A stretch of DNA of 64,000 nucleotides from Psychrobacter coccoides (GCF_017498085.1 NZ_JAGBKM010000009.1:1-64000), one strand, 5' to 3'. Shown: positions 36,707 to 47,597, counted from the first letter of the stretch. Made by a program: numbers and translations. The notes: a model not told the origin generated them from the letters alone.

Positions 36707-36739
36707 AAAAAAGAGGCCTTAATCATAAGACCTCCCTTT
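36707..36739 (-). terminator. Terminator of htpG
   Basis: On the minus strand GAGGTCTTA and TAAGGCCTC form a stem with one G-U pair, followed by a run of seven T. It lies about 30 bases past the htpG stop. Confidence 0.8.
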
Positions 36740-36764
36740 TTAAATGAAAAGACTGCTTGCTATA

Positions 36765-38723
36765 TTAGCGCATCAAGAGCTCATTGACACGTTTTAGATA
36801 AGCGGCTGGGTCTTCTAGTTGACCGCCATCAGCCAACAATGCCTGATCAAAGATCACTTGCGCCAAATCATCAAACTGCTCGTTACCATCTAGCTTTTTA
36901 ATCAGCGGATGCTCAGGGTTGATCTCCAAAACAGGCTGAGTATCTGGCACTTCTTGACCCATTTGTTTGAGCATCTGAATCATTTGTGGTGACAATTCAC
37001 CCTCTGGCGTGACCAAGATGGCTGGACTGTCTACCAAACGATTAGAGACTCGTACGTCTTTTGCCCGCTCGCCTAGAGTGGTTTTGAGCTTATCAACCAC
37101 AGGCTTCATCGTCTCTTGTGCTTTTTCAGCTTCTGCTTTTTCTTCCTCATCCTGCAAGTCGCCTAAATCTACCGCACCTTTGGCAATGTTTTGCAGTGGC
37201 GTATCATCAAACTGAGTCAAGAAGTTCATCGCCCACTCATCGACACGGCTGGTCATGAGGATCACTTCGATGCCTTTTTTCTTAAACAGTTCAAGCTGTG
37301 GGCTGTTTTTTGCCGCAGCAAGGTTGTCAGCGGTGAGGTAGTAGATGGCTTTTTGGCCGTCGATCATACGTGCTTTGTAGTCCTCAAAGCTGGTCTCGAC
37401 CTTGTCATTGGTGCTGGTGGCATAACGCAGCAATTTGGCAATGCGCGCTTGGTTGCTCATGTCCTCACCGAGGCCTTCTTTGATGACATCACCAAACTCG
37501 CTATAGAACTGGGCGAACTTCTCTTGCTTGGCATCATCTTCACTATTGGCAAGGCTTGCGAGCATGGTCAAGACACGGCGTGCGTTACCATCACGGATGG
37601 ATTTGACATCACGTGACTCTTGTAGCAGCTCACGGCTGACGTTCAGTGGTAAGTCTGCTGAATCGATGACCCCTTTGACAAAGCGCAGATACATCGGCAA
37701 CAGCTGTTCAGCGTCGTCCATGATGAACACACGTTTGACGTACAGCTTAAGACCATGCTGCTGCTCACGAGTGTAAAGATCCATTGGTGCTTTTTTAGGG
37801 ATATAAAGCAGCTGTGTATATTGAACACGGCCTTCGACACGGTTGTGAGTCCACGTTAATGGCTCATCGAAGTCATAAGTGATGTTTTTATAAAAGTCGA
37901 TATACTCGTCGTCGTCAATCTCAGACGCTGAGCGTGTCCATAGCGCACTGGCCTTGTTGATGGTTTCCCACTCATCAGTCAGTACCATCTCGCCGCCCGC
38001 TGGCGCTTGATCCTCTGTGTCATCACCTTCTTCTTTCACGTCTTCTTGCCAGACTTCTTTACGCATCTGAATCGGCAAGCTGATGTGATCTGAGTATTTA
38101 TTGACCAAACGCTTGATCTTGCCACGATCGAGATAGTTGTCCTCACCTTCGCTATACTCTTCTTTTAGATGTAAGGTGATGCTGGTGCCACGAGTGTCTT
38201 TAGTGATGGTCTCTACAGTGAAGCTGCCTGTACCATCTGATATCCAGCGCACGCCTTTGTCGCTCGGCTCGCCGGCTTTGCGTGATTCAACGGTGATGGT
38301 GTCGGCCACGATAAATCCAGAATAAAACCCAACCCCAAACTGTCCAATGAGTTGACCGTCTTGCTTTTGCGACTCAGAGAGCTTGTCCAAAAACGCCTTG
38401 GTACCTGACTTGGCAATGGTACCTAGGTTTTCAATCGCATCGGTTTCATTCATGCCGATACCATTATCAGTAAAGGTAATGGTTTTGGCTTCCTCATCGA
38501 CGGCAATACGAATTTTTAGCTCGCCATCATCTTCATACAGGCTGTCATCATTGGTGGCTTCAAAACGTAACTTATCGCAGGCATCAGAGGCGTTTGATAC
38601 CAGCTCACGCACAAAAATATCCGCATTAGAGTAGAGTGAATGCGTCACTAAGTGCAGCAGCTGCGCCACTTCCGCTTCAAACGTATGTTTTTTTACCTCT
38701 GGATTTTGATTGTCTTCACTCAT
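36765..38723 (-). CDS. htpG: Molecular chaperone HtpG (Hsp90)
   Basis: HtpG is the bacterial Hsp90, an ATP-driven chaperone. The 652-residue protein has the GHKL ATPase motifs: [16 protein letters not shown] (about residues 42-57), TDNGIGM and [11 protein letters not shown]. The middle domain has the conserved [11 protein letters not shown] motif. The length is usual. AAAGGAG lies upstream of the ATG. It is transcribed alone and ends in its own terminator. Family members are often heat-inducible, but no heat-shock promoter could be assigned. Confidence 0.97.
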   Translation of the reverse strand: MSEDNQNPEVKKHTFEAEVAQLLHLVTHSLYSNADIFVRELVSNASDACDKLRFEATNDDSLYEDDGELKIRIAVDEEAKTITFTDNGIGMNETDAIENLGTIAKSGTKAFLDKLSESQKQDGQLIGQFGVGFYSGFIVADTITVESRKAGEPSDKGVRWISDGTGSFTVETITKDTRGTSITLHLKEEYSEGEDNYLDRGKIKRLVNKYSDHISLPIQMRKEVWQEDVKEEGDDTEDQAPAGGEMVLTDEWETINKASALWTRSASEIDDDEYIDFYKNITYDFDEPLTWTHNRVEGRVQYTQLLYIPKKAPMDLYTREQQHGLKLYVKRVFIMDDAEQLLPMYLRFVKGVIDSADLPLNVSRELLQESRDVKSIRDGNARRVLTMLASLANSEDDAKQEKFAQFYSEFGDVIKEGLGEDMSNQARIAKLLRYATSTNDKVETSFEDYKARMIDGQKAIYYLTADNLAAAKNSPQLELFKKKGIEVILMTSRVDEWAMNFLTQFDDTPLQNIAKGAVDLGDLQDEEEKAEAEKAQETMKPVVDKLKTTLGERAKDVRVSNRLVDSPAILVTPEGELSPQMIQMLKQMGQEVPDTQPVLEINPEHPLIKKLDGNEQFDDLAQVIFDQALLADGGQLEDPAAYLKRVNELLMR

Positions 38724-38909
38724 AACAAACTCCTTTAATGTGTGTCAAAACTTATTATTAAACAGCAGTAATCAAACCAAAGTCACGCAAGTCAGCATCA
38801 AATTTGCATCAGAGCGTTTGGTTTTAAATAGCGCTAGGCTGTTACTACTAATAGGGGCACAGCGGAATATTTCAAGCGCAAAAACTCGGTTATGAATAAG
38901 TTAAGCAAA

Positions 38910-38943
38910 AAAACACCGCCTCAGTTGTCTAAGGCGGCGTCGT
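38910..38943 (-). terminator. Terminator of the catalase gene
   Basis: ACACCGCCT and AGGCGGCGT form a G-C-rich stem; on the minus strand it is followed by TTTTTTTGC. It lies about 35 bases past the stop of the catalase gene. Confidence 0.85.
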
Positions 38944-38978
38944 TATACAATGAGTGGTTTATCTTTGATATCGACCGA

Positions 38979-40511
38979 TTACAAGCAGCTAGGCAAATGA
39001 CGAGCTGGATCTGAGTCACGAGCAGCCATCGCATCTTCAACGGTCATGCCAAGCGCTTTGGCAACGCCTTCGCCGTAAGCAGGCTCACACCAGTTGCAGT
39101 TACGGATGTGGCGATACTTGATGAAGTCAGGCGCATCACCCATATTTCTGGCAGTGTTTTCAAACAAAACTTGCTGCTGTTCGCTGCTCATTAAATTAAA
39201 CAGCGCACGGGGCTGGCTGAAGTAGTCATCGTCATCTTCACGGAAATCATAGTGCGCCGCATCGCCGTTGATTTTCAGTGGTGGCTCAGCATACTCAGGC
39301 TGTTCTTGCCACTGGCTAAAGCTGTTTGGCTCGTAATGCGGACGATCACCATAGTTATCATCGACACGCCCTTCACCGTCACGGTGGTTGCTCATCACAG
39401 GGCAACGTGGCTTGTTGACAGGGATTTGCTGATGGTTGACACCGACACGATAGCGCTGAGCATCGGCATAGTTGATCAAGCGATTTTGCAGCATTTTGTC
39501 TGGTGAGACACTGATGCCAGGCACCAAGTTGCTAGGCGCAAATGCAGCTTGTTCGACATCGACAAAGTAGTTGTTCGAGTTTTTATTGAGCTCAAACTCA
39601 CCCACTTCAATCAGCGGATAGTCGCCTTTGGGCCATACCTTGGTCAAGTCAAACGGATGGTAAGGTACTTGATCTGCTTCTTCTTCAGGCATAATCTGTA
39701 CATACATCTTCCACTTCGGAAAGTCACCATTATCGATAGCATTGAGCAGATCTCTTTGGTTACTCTCACGATCCATACCGACGACCTCTGCTGCTTCTGC
39801 ATCGGTTAAGTTTTTGATGCCTTGCTGCGTGCGGAAGTGGAACTTAACCCAAAAGCGCTCATTGTCTTCATTCCAAAAACTGTAAGTATGCGAGCTAAAG
39901 CCATGCATATGTCTATAAGAAGCTGGAATACCACGATCACTCATCAAGATAGTGACTTGATGAAACGCTTCTGGCAATAATGTCCAAAAATCCCAGTTGT
40001 TGGTCGCTGAGCGCATATTGGTACGTGGGTCACGCTTAACCGCTTTGTTCAAATCTGGGAACTTACGTGGGTCACGCATAAAGAACACTGGTGTATTGTT
40101 ACCCACCATATCCCAGTTGCCTTCTTCGGTATAAAACTTCAGCGCAAAACCACGGATATCACGCTCAGCGTCAGCAGCGCCACGCTCACCTGCAACCGTA
40201 CTAAAGCGTGCAAACATCTCAGTCTGTTTACCCACTTCACTAAAAATCTTAGCTCGAGTGTACTTGGTGATATCATTGGTCACAGTAAAGGTACCAAAGG
40301 CACCAGAGCCTTTAGCATGCATACGGCGCTCTGGAATCACTTCACGCACGAAGTTGCCCAGTTTTTCGTTTAGCCAGACATCTTGCGCCAATAGCGGGCC
40401 ACGCTTACCTGCCGTCAGGCTGTTTTGGTTATCAGCGACTGGGGCGCCATTGCCCATGGTCAACTGGGTGGGTGCGTAGGGACATTTTTTATCACTCATG
40501 TCATTGCTCAT
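38979..40511 (-). CDS. katA: Monofunctional haem catalase
   Basis: The enzyme breaks down hydrogen peroxide. From [10 protein letters not shown] the protein has 510 residues, matching small-subunit catalases. The active-site His65 ([15 protein letters not shown]) and Asn139 ([17 protein letters not shown]) are present, as is the haem-ligand tyrosine in [14 protein letters not shown]. No C-terminal flavodoxin-like domain, so it is not a KatE type. The start is chosen for AAAGGAG seven bases upstream; an in-frame start 13 codons earlier lacks one. The C-terminus ends with a Cys before the final Leu. Confidence 0.95.
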   Translation of the reverse strand: MSNDMSDKKCPYAPTQLTMGNGAPVADNQNSLTAGKRGPLLAQDVWLNEKLGNFVREVIPERRMHAKGSGAFGTFTVTNDITKYTRAKIFSEVGKQTEMFARFSTVAGERGAADAERDIRGFALKFYTEEGNWDMVGNNTPVFFMRDPRKFPDLNKAVKRDPRTNMRSATNNWDFWTLLPEAFHQVTILMSDRGIPASYRHMHGFSSHTYSFWNEDNERFWVKFHFRTQQGIKNLTDAEAAEVVGMDRESNQRDLLNAIDNGDFPKWKMYVQIMPEEEADQVPYHPFDLTKVWPKGDYPLIEVGEFELNKNSNNYFVDVEQAAFAPSNLVPGISVSPDKMLQNRLINYADAQRYRVGVNHQQIPVNKPRCPVMSNHRDGEGRVDDNYGDRPHYEPNSFSQWQEQPEYAEPPLKINGDAAHYDFREDDDDYFSQPRALFNLMSSEQQQVLFENTARNMGDAPDFIKYRHIRNCNWCEPAYGEGVAKALGMTVEDAMAARDSDPARHLPSCL

Positions 40512-40827
40512 AGTAATACTCCTTTGAAAAGCAATTAAATTAAGGTACACACTCTATTCTGAATACGCTTCTAGCAGCAGCTCTAGAACAGTCGTCAGTT
40601 TGTTTGAAAAACGGTGCGTCTGTTTCATGATTTTCTATTAATGCCGTTATGTTGCCTTGTTGAGTACTATTACAACTGATTTTTATATATTTGCATAATC
40701 AATTAATTATATTTTTTTGTTTTGTTTTTTAAAACATAAATCACTGCATGATTGGTTAATAAAAACGACTGAGCGATAAAAACCACAGCTACTGAAGTCA
40801 GTCGGCTTATCACAGTAGTGCTATATA
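40512..40827. promoter_or_regulatory. Catalase upstream region
   Basis: These 316 bases lie between the catalase start and the 3' end of the thioesterase gene, so they should hold the catalase promoter. The part at 40680-40740 is extremely AT-rich with A and T tracts. No clear OxyR-type site and no ORF were recognised. Confidence 0.4.
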
Positions 40828-41643
40828 CTAGCTTGGCATCGGACGAATAGTGAGAATCTGCTCACTACGACCAAACGGACCCTGCACATCATGCAATATC
40901 GCACTGGTAAGCCCTATACCGTCATCACCATACTGCTGCACCGCCTCGATACCCAGCCACTTTCCTTGTGGCGTACGATGCATATGAATCTGTAAATCCG
41001 TATTGGGGAACATCCATTGTAACTCTGACAGTCCCAGACCAAGTCTTGGCACCACGCCATTGGCCGTATCCACCATGCCCAATAGATGTACCAAATCAGC
41101 GGTGGTTTCGCCTTCGACCATGTCGATATCATTGGTGATCCAAACCATCCCTTTACCCGCACGGCGCTCTGGCGCTGCAACCAAATGCACGCTTTCGATA
41201 AAACCGCCCGGCCAGCCTTTCATATCATCCCAGACAGGCAGGTCCTCTGGCGTGTTTACTGCACTTTGATCTTCAAGCCCTGCAATCTCGCTGGTGTCTT
41301 GAGTCATGAGTCGCCATGCACGAGCAATGATGCAATCACGTCCTCGGCTACTCATCACCGCCTCCACAAGCTCAATCGTCTTGCCGGGGCGAATACAGCG
41401 GGTGGTGATCGTAAACTCATCAAGCGGAATCAGTCCCAATATATCCAGACTAATACGGGCGATGCGCATATTGGTTTGCGGTGCAAACTGGCTCAGCTCT
41501 GCTGTGAGTATACCTGTCGCTGGTGCCATATGTTGCTCATGCTCGTTCCAAGCGCCTTGCGCATGCTTGGTGGGCTGATAGTGGGCAACGCTGACACCAC
41601 CTTCCTGCTGTTCACGTTTGATGAAGTTATAGTAAGCTGACAT
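40828..41643 (-). CDS. TesB-like acyl-CoA thioesterase family protein
   Basis: The 271-residue protein resembles double hot-dog thioesterases (4HBT_3/TesB-like): YYNFIKREQQEGGVSVAHYQ at the start, ARISLDILGLIPLDEFTITT for the first hot-dog, RPGKTIELVEAVMSSRGRDC, and a second repeat with DLVHLLGMVDTANGV and LQIHMHRTPQGKWLGIEAVQ. The conserved acidic residue of the second half is probably the Asp in LLGMVDTANG. Substrate unknown. AAGGAAGG precedes the start. The gene is transcribed alone. Confidence 0.85.
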   Translation of the reverse strand: MSAYYNFIKREQQEGGVSVAHYQPTKHAQGAWNEHEQHMAPATGILTAELSQFAPQTNMRIARISLDILGLIPLDEFTITTRCIRPGKTIELVEAVMSSRGRDCIIARAWRLMTQDTSEIAGLEDQSAVNTPEDLPVWDDMKGWPGGFIESVHLVAAPERRAGKGMVWITNDIDMVEGETTADLVHLLGMVDTANGVVPRLGLGLSELQWMFPNTDLQIHMHRTPQGKWLGIEAVQQYGDDGIGLTSAILHDVQGPFGRSEQILTIRPMPS

Positions 41644-41825
41644 GACCTTCCTTAGCTTTGTAGCATATACTTCGCATGCATCCAGTTATGTTGCTGGTTA
41701 TGAGAAGCTATTATTATTGTTGTGTGTAAAAATATTGATATAAAAACACGGTGACGCCTGTTGATTCAATAGAGCATATCTACATACACTCTATTGATGG
41801 TCTCATACGGGATTTATTTGGTAGA

Positions 41826-42077
41826 TTATTTATACCTCTTCAGTTCTTGTTTTCTCATCATAAGGAGCTTTCGACTTTTTAGGGTTAAATAAAGTAAGAC
41901 CGCCATAATAACAATGAGCACGCCATAAAACAGACTATACGCTTGCATAAAGTGTGCGATATCTAATCCAAGCATCATCGCCAATATGCTAATGACAAAC
42001 ATATTGATATTCAGCTGTTTATTGACTTCTTTCAGATTGGCTTCTGCCAGTACAAACTTTTTTCTTGGTTTTTTCAT
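41826..42077 (-). CDS. Small two-helix membrane protein, unknown
   Basis: This 83-residue, highly basic protein has two membrane helices (about residues 25-41 and 47-65) between lysine-rich ends (MKKPRKKFVLAEANL and KSRKLLMMRKQELKRYK). It lies 57 bases downstream of ispH on the same strand, so may be read through from it. No family recognised. Confidence 0.6.
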   Translation of the reverse strand: MKKPRKKFVLAEANLKEVNKQLNINMFVISILAMMLGLDIAHFMQAYSLFYGVLIVIMAVLLYLTLKSRKLLMMRKQELKRYK

Positions 42078-42133
42078 TGCCCTTAACCCACGCTAGTCTT
42101 ATAGGCCCACAAACTAATCCACACCCCAGTAGC

Positions 42134-43090
42134 TCACCTACCGACTTGAGTAACAGGAATGCGCAACGCTTTAGGTAAGCTAAAAGTGACGTTTTCTTCA
42201 ATACCTGACAGCTCACTCGGCAAATCGCCACCCCAGTCTTGCAGCTGCTGCAGTACTTCTTGGATCAACACCTCAGGAGCTGATGCACCAGCGGTAACAC
42301 CGACACTTTGTACCCCATCGAACCACTGTCGATTCATCTCATTGGCATTATCGATCAGATAGGCACGGCAATTCATACGCTCTGCCAACTCACGCAGGCG
42401 GTTGGAATTTGATGAGTTTGGTGAACCGACGACCAACACCACTTCACAGCGCCCCGCCAAATCTTTGACCGCATCTTGACGGTTTTGGGTAGCATAACAA
42501 ATATCATCCTTACGTGGCCCTTGAATACTCGGAAACTTATCACGCAATGCATCGATGACACGTGCCGTATCATCCATCGACAACGTGGTTTGAGTAACAA
42601 ACGCCAAACGCTCAGCGTCTTGAACAGTTAACGCTTCGACATCACTTTCGTTTTCGACCAGATGGATTTGCCCCCCATGCTTTCGGTTAAAGCGACCCAT
42701 GGTGCCTTCGACTTCTGGGTGTCCGGCATGACCAATGAGTACCGCATCCATGCCGCCCTGCGCAAACTTAGCCACCTCGATATGCACCTTGGTGACCAGC
42801 GGACAAGTGGCGTCAAACACAGTCAAATCACGACGCTCAGCCTCATCTTCGACTGCTTTTGATACCCCATGTGCAGAAAAGATGACGATAGCGCCATCTG
42901 GTACTTCATCGAGCTCCTCGACAAACACTGCACCACGATTGGCTAAATCTGAGACCACAAACTTATTATGTACCACTTCATGACGCACATAAATAGGAGG
43001 CTCAAATCGTGTCAATGCTTCGTTTACGATCGCTATCGCACGGTCGACACCAGCACAAAACCCACGTGGATTGGCAAGATAAATTTGCAT
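42134..43090 (-). CDS. ispH: 4-hydroxy-3-methylbut-2-enyl diphosphate reductase
   Basis: IspH is the last enzyme of the MEP isoprenoid pathway, an iron-sulfur protein that makes IPP and DMAPP. From [19 protein letters not shown] it has 318 residues. The three cluster cysteines are in [21 protein letters not shown] and [11 protein letters not shown]; the substrate-binding [13 protein letters not shown] follows. The family consensus start ([10 protein letters not shown]) is preferred to the ATG 11 codons upstream. Isoprenoids made here feed UppP and UbiA products encoded in the same window. Confidence 0.96.
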   Translation of the reverse strand: MQIYLANPRGFCAGVDRAIAIVNEALTRFEPPIYVRHEVVHNKFVVSDLANRGAVFVEELDEVPDGAIVIFSAHGVSKAVEDEAERRDLTVFDATCPLVTKVHIEVAKFAQGGMDAVLIGHAGHPEVEGTMGRFNRKHGGQIHLVENESDVEALTVQDAERLAFVTQTTLSMDDTARVIDALRDKFPSIQGPRKDDICYATQNRQDAVKDLAGRCEVVLVVGSPNSSNSNRLRELAERMNCRAYLIDNANEMNRQWFDGVQSVGVTAGASAPEVLIQEVLQQLQDWGGDLPSELSGIEENVTFSLPKALRIPVTQVGR

Positions 43091-43364
43091 AAAAAGGCCT
43101 ATCATTAGATAATTTAGAATCAAAAGTTTACAATAATGCGAATACCCTACTTTAGCATAATTTGCCTTGGTTGCCGTTTAAAATACCACCGTCTCAGTCG
43201 TAATACGGTAAAGTAGGCTTTTCAATAAAACCAAAGCATCGAAAGCGATTTATAATAAAAAGGCATGCTGTATTTGCACAGATCTACATGATGCTTCTTT
43301 TTTATTTTTCCAGCCCTTGCCCACTCACCCTGCCCATTAAAAACACTGCATTAGGAAACACGGT

Positions 43365-43991
43365 ATGACAGGTTCATTATTTATTATCACTGCGGCTTCT
43401 GGTACTGGCAAAACCTCACTGGTCAAGCAGTTGTTAGCGACGACCAACGATTTGACGGTCAGTACCTCGCACACCACTCGAGCGCCAAGACCTGGCGAGA
43501 TTGACGGACATCATTATCATTTTACTGATATCACTTCTTTTAAGTCCGCAATCGAAGATGGGAGGTTTTTGGAATACGCTGAAGTATTTGGTAACTATTA
43601 CGGCACTTCAGAACAAAGCGTTCGAACGCAGCTAGAAGCAGGAATCGATGTTATCTTGGAGATCGACTGGCAAGGAGCGCTACAAGTCAAAAAAGTCTTC
43701 ACCGATGCCATTATGGTATTTATCTTGCCCCCCAGCTTGACCACATTGCGCCAACGCTTGTCCTCTCGCAATCAAGACTCTGCCGAGGTCATCGAACAGC
43801 GTCTAGCGGGTGCAGTGACTGAGATGGAGCAGTACGTGAACTTCGACTTTGTGATAATTAATGACAGCTTTGAAGTCGCACTGACTGAACTCAAGTCTAT
43901 CATAGTGGCTGATAGACAGACCCTAAAGCGGCAGCAGCAGCGCTACCATCGCACCATCACCACGTTATTGAACCCAGCAGATCCTAAATAA
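43365..43991 (+). CDS. gmk: Guanylate kinase
   Basis: Gmk phosphorylates GMP to GDP with ATP. The 208-residue protein starts [20 protein letters not shown], with the P-loop ASGTGKT at about residues 11-17, then [21 protein letters not shown] (GMP-binding), [15 protein letters not shown] and [14 protein letters not shown]. Length fits. It opens the gmk-rpoZ-spoT-ridA set found across gamma-proteobacteria. It is divergent from ispH. Confidence 0.97.
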   Translation: MTGSLFIITAASGTGKTSLVKQLLATTNDLTVSTSHTTRAPRPGEIDGHHYHFTDITSFKSAIEDGRFLEYAEVFGNYYGTSEQSVRTQLEAGIDVILEIDWQGALQVKKVFTDAIMVFILPPSLTTLRQRLSSRNQDSAEVIEQRLAGAVTEMEQYVNFDFVIINDSFEVALTELKSIIVADRQTLKRQQQRYHRTITTLLNPADPK

Positions 43992-44119
43992 AAAAGCAAA
44001 TGCGCAATGACGCAAAAAATGCTATCATATCCAGCTATTCCCTTTTTATTTTAGATATTATTTTTTATTCAGCGGTGAGCACAGCTCGCTGCTAATAAAA
44101 GCAACCGAGGTAGCTATTT

Positions 44120-44380
44120 ATGGCACGAGTGACGATTGAAGATTGTTTGGGTAATGTGGATAATCGCTTTGAGCTGGTTTTAGTTGCCAGCAAACGCGCC
44201 CGTCAGTTGGCCAAGGGTATCGCAGAACCAATGGTTGATGTTGACAACGATAAGCCTACAGTTCTAGCCCTACGTGAAGTCGCAGCAGGTCATATTACCC
44301 GCGACATTTTAAATCAGCCAGAGCATAACTTTGCAACCAGCTCATTGGATCTTGCTTTATCCGGTGATCATAGCTTTTAG
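44120..44380 (+). CDS. rpoZ: DNA-directed RNA polymerase omega subunit
   Basis: Omega helps assemble the beta-prime subunit of RNA polymerase and forms part of a ppGpp-binding site in gamma-proteobacteria. The 86-residue protein starts [20 protein letters not shown] and has the conserved [12 protein letters not shown] and [15 protein letters not shown] segments. It lies 128 bases after gmk and is followed by a terminator, before spoT. Confidence 0.96.
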   Translation: MARVTIEDCLGNVDNRFELVLVASKRARQLAKGIAEPMVDVDNDKPTVLALREVAAGHITRDILNQPEHNFATSSLDLALSGDHSF

Positions 44381-44472
44381 GCTTGCGATGACCATCTTTA
44401 CGCTTAAGACTATTAACTAAGCGGGATATTCAACTGATCCAAAAAGATGATTAATGCCATATTCTAATCTCT

Positions 44473-44502
44473 AGAACCACAGTGTCATGCTGTGGTTCTT
44501 TG
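44473..44502 (+). terminator. Terminator after rpoZ
   Basis: AGAACCACAG pairs perfectly with CTGTGGTTCT around a short loop, followed by TTTGAGTTT. The T-tract is weak, so some read-through to spoT is likely. Confidence 0.75.
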
Positions 44503-44506
44503 AGTT

Positions 44507-44739
44507 TAGGCCTGCTGTTTTCGCCAAATACTTCTGGGCTTTTTTATGTTTCCGCCCTGTTTTGATGACAGCGCTCAAAAGTATTTGGCTGGCCTAGTCG
44601 CTTAGTGGTTGACATTCAAAGCGATTTACGATTAATTAGAGGGTGGCTTTATGAAAATAAAACACCACCTTTTAAAGGCAGGCCAGCGTCATACCATCAG
44701 CGGATAAAACACTGCTTAACAGATCATTTTTGATCCGCT
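44507..44739 (+). promoter_or_regulatory. Structured leader region upstream of spoT
   Basis: The stretch has a long-range inverted repeat: TAGGCC plus GCCAAATACTT (44507-44533) against AAGTATTTGGC plus TGGCCTA (44579-44596). A second one, AGCGGAT (44699-44705) against ATCCGCT (44733-44739), stands just before the spoT ribosome-binding site. Between them is an 18-codon ORF (44651-44707). These could be a transcript fold that controls spoT, or leftovers of a repeat; no known riboswitch class was recognised. Confidence 0.45.
44651..44707 (+). CDS. Possible 18-residue leader peptide before spoT
   Basis: ATG 44651 follows GAGGGTGG by four to five bases, and the frame encodes MKIKHHLLKAGQRHTISG before TAA. 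The stop lies inside the start of the hairpin at 44699-44739, the arrangement expected if its translation affected that hairpin. It has no runs of regulatory codons typical of attenuators. Size alone makes chance possible. Confidence 0.25.
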   Translation: MKIKHHLLKAGQRHTISG

Positions 44740-44785
44740 ATCTCTACAAAGCAACGAACCATTACTACTATAGGATCATCCCTCT

Positions 44786-46981
44786 ATGAGCCAAACTCTA
44801 CCCAAGCTCAGTCATCATTTGGTTGATGAAGCTCAGTATAACTTACTGCGTTCAGTTGGGTATCTTAGTGCAGCTGATCGCCGTGATATTATTGATGCTT
44901 GTAAGTTTGGCGATATCGCTCATATAAAAGACAAGCGCAAATCTGGTGAGCCCTATATCACGCATCCGATTGCCGTTGCTGAGATATTGGCGGGTTTTCG
45001 CTTAGATCGAGACAGTATCATTGCAGCAATTTTGCATGATACTGTCGAAGACACAGAGGTCAGCGATGACGAAATCAAGCAGCGTTATGGTAAGGTGGTC
45101 GCCACCTTGGTCGACGGTGTGACTAAGCTTAAGTCATCCAATCATGATAAACAACAAAACAAAGCCGCTACCTTTCATAAAATCCTAACCGCCACCCTCG
45201 CTGATCCACGCGTGTTAATCATTAAGCTTGCTGATCGATTGCACAATATGTCTACGCTGGATGCGGTACGTCCAGAAAAGCAGCGTGCGACAGCCCAAGA
45301 GACATTGGATTTTTATGTGCCATTTGCACGTTTGATGGGTCTCAATGATATTGCTGACTATATCGAAGTGCTGTGTTATCGCAATCTTGATTCTGAGATG
45401 TACAACAAGCTCTCTGACAAGCTGCTACAGCATGGCCTTGGACGCAACTTTCAACGAGAGTCTATTCACCGTTATCTCACTATCGTCCTCAACAATCTAG
45501 ACCTAAATGGGCATGTTAAGGTGCTCGATAATCGGGTGGTGATATATCGTCAGTTTTTCCGCAATCGTGGGGAGATTAGTGCCTTACTACGTCACTATGC
45601 TTTTGAGGTGGTGCTAGAGAGTATCGAAGAGTGCGACAAACTGGCTTATTACCTGATCAAAAAATATCAAATAGAAAACTCTCATATTGAAGACAATATC
45701 CGTCGTCCTCTACCCGGTGGCAACCAGTCATTGACACTGATATATGAGCGTGACAATGATTTTGTAAAAGTAACCATTTTGACCAAAAAGATGCAAAATG
45801 CCGCAAGACTTGGCGTCATCGGCGCAGAGCATGCCTCTGACGTCAGTCGTTCAGTCATTCAAGCGTCACTACGCAATATGAAAGATTTGGTCGATGAAGA
45901 AACCTTAGACGAAGACAATCCAGATTTTACAGCCGCTGTCTCTACGATTAATGAGCTGATGGACTATCTACACTCAAGCAAAATCATTTGCTATAGCCCG
46001 CAAGGTCGTGCCTATGAGCTGCCTCAAGGAGCAACAGCGTTGGACTTTGCCTATGCCGTAGGCCCTATGGTCGGTAATGTCGCTGTTGGGGCTAATATCG
46101 ATGGTAAAAAAGCCAAACTGGGCACGGTAGTCAAAGATGGCCAGCAAGTCGAGATCGAAACCAATCGTCATTCTGAGCCAAAAGCGGAATGGCTAGGGTT
46201 TGTACTGACCAACAAGGCCCGTGAAGAGATACTGCGCTGGTTTAAGGACTTATCTACCGCTGATAAGCAGCATCACGGTCAGCAAGCTTTAGATCGGGCA
46301 CTCAAAACCTACCAAAAGAGTCTCGATGACCTAACAGATAATGACTGGCAAAACTTAATAGAATGGCGCGGCGTGCCAGACAAAGGCGTCTTGTTTGAAC
46401 AAATCAGCTCTGGAACTTTATTGCCACAACTGGTCGTCTCACGCCTATTTAGTGATGAAGTCTGCGACTTGCAGACGCAGCATAGCCATAATATGACACA
46501 GCCACAGCAGCTTATAGCAAACGCAACAGGCGTTGAGGTTGACTTTGCCAACTGCTGTCATCCAATTTATGGCGACCCTATTGTCGGCCACTTATCACGT
46601 CACGGTCTGGTCGTACATCGACACAAATGCTTCTCGCTTGATGACATTCGCAAAGACAATCCTTATCAGGTCATTCAACTGCGATGGCGTGAGGATCAAG
46701 CCGTCAAAGTAAACGAGCTAAAAGTGCCTAGTGGTAAAAACAGTGGTGAAATACGCTTTCCTGCGTATCTGAAGCTTTCAATCGCTTTGACTGACGAGCA
46801 GATCAGTGAGGTGATTTACCATCTTCGCCAACTTAATATCGGTGTCGAAAAAGTCGATGTGCGTAGCAGTGATACGGTTTTGCACATTATTGTCCGTAGT
46901 CGCAATCATTTAGCACAAGGCATACGTGACCTACGCTCTTTACTAGATTTTCCAAATATTATACGTCTATATCAACTATAA
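44786..46981 (+). CDS. spoT: SpoT-type (p)ppGpp hydrolase with degenerate synthetase domain
   Basis: The 731-residue RelA/SpoT homologue has an intact HD hydrolase domain (His60, and HDTVED at 84-89) that breaks down ppGpp, then a synthetase-like domain, TGS domain (about 398-460) and a C-terminal ACT domain. The synthetase motifs are lost: the family YQSLHT reads NQSLTL at 313-318 and EVQIRT reads KVTILT at 328-333, and the preceding RVKDYI-PK-N segment is unrecognisable. It should therefore be hydrolase-only, as known for Moraxellaceae SpoT. Synthesis would depend on RelA encoded elsewhere. It is followed by ridA, 140 bases on. Confidence 0.95.
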   Translation: MSQTLPKLSHHLVDEAQYNLLRSVGYLSAADRRDIIDACKFGDIAHIKDKRKSGEPYITHPIAVAEILAGFRLDRDSIIAAILHDTVEDTEVSDDEIKQRYGKVVATLVDGVTKLKSSNHDKQQNKAATFHKILTATLADPRVLIIKLADRLHNMSTLDAVRPEKQRATAQETLDFYVPFARLMGLNDIADYIEVLCYRNLDSEMYNKLSDKLLQHGLGRNFQRESIHRYLTIVLNNLDLNGHVKVLDNRVVIYRQFFRNRGEISALLRHYAFEVVLESIEECDKLAYYLIKKYQIENSHIEDNIRRPLPGGNQSLTLIYERDNDFVKVTILTKKMQNAARLGVIGAEHASDVSRSVIQASLRNMKDLVDEETLDEDNPDFTAAVSTINELMDYLHSSKIICYSPQGRAYELPQGATALDFAYAVGPMVGNVAVGANIDGKKAKLGTVVKDGQQVEIETNRHSEPKAEWLGFVLTNKAREEILRWFKDLSTADKQHHGQQALDRALKTYQKSLDDLTDNDWQNLIEWRGVPDKGVLFEQISSGTLLPQLVVSRLFSDEVCDLQTQHSHNMTQPQQLIANATGVEVDFANCCHPIYGDPIVGHLSRHGLVVHRHKCFSLDDIRKDNPYQVIQLRWREDQAVKVNELKVPSGKNSGEIRFPAYLKLSIALTDEQISEVIYHLRQLNIGVEKVDVRSSDTVLHIIVRSRNHLAQGIRDLRSLLDFPNIIRLYQL

Positions 46982-47121
46982 TCACGATGAGCATTTTGTT
47001 TTTTGTTCACTAGGTTTTGAGCATTAGACCAGACAACTGTATTTTTAAGTATGAGTGCAAAAACTAATTATCTTCTCGCTAACTCATTAGCAAATCAATT
47101 CAAGTATTAAAAGGATATCCT

Positions 47122-47502
47122 ATGACTCGTCAGACCATTCAAACTGATAACGCCCCTGCAGCCGTTGGCACTTACTCACAAGCGGTCAAAGTTGGCAATA
47201 CCGTCTATGTTTCAGGTCAGCTGGGCTTTGACCCTAAGACGATGGAGCTAAAAGACGGCTTTGAAGCCCAAGCTAAGCAAGTGTTTGAAAACCTAAAGGC
47301 CGTTTGTGAGGCTGCTGGCGGTAGCTTAAACGACGTGGTTAAGTTTAATGTGTCTTTAACCGACCTCAATGACTTTGCGGTACTCAATGACATATTTGCC
47401 GCCAATCTAAGTGAGCCGTATCCTGCTCGTGCTGCTGTACAGGTTGCGGCTTTACCCAAAGGCGGTGTGGTTGAGATTGAAGCGATCATGTATATTGAAT
47501 AA
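47122..47502 (+). CDS. ridA: RidA-family 2-iminobutanoate/2-iminopropanoate deaminase
   Basis: RidA hydrolyses reactive enamine/imine intermediates released by PLP enzymes. The 126-residue protein has NAPAAVGTYSQAVKVGNTVY at about residues 10-29 and the closing PARAAVQVAALPKGGVVEIE, with the catalytic arginine (Arg in YPARAAV) and terminal Glu. AAAAGGATAT precedes the start. SpoT and RidA are neighbours in many gamma-proteobacteria. Ends in its own terminator. Confidence 0.95.
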   Translation: MTRQTIQTDNAPAAVGTYSQAVKVGNTVYVSGQLGFDPKTMELKDGFEAQAKQVFENLKAVCEAAGGSLNDVVKFNVSLTDLNDFAVLNDIFAANLSEPYPARAAVQVAALPKGGVVEIEAIMYIE

Positions 47503-47597
47503 ACGGATAAATCTGTTTATTTAGAGTCTGCCCTAGACTCAAGTCACTTGATAAAAACAATGCCGTTAATAACCTGTGTTTATCAAACCGATTTATC

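Noticed and set aside
41086-41640. 184-residue frame antisense to the thioesterase gene
   Set aside because: The opposite strand carries a clear double hot-dog protein with a strong ribosome-binding site; this frame has no domain.
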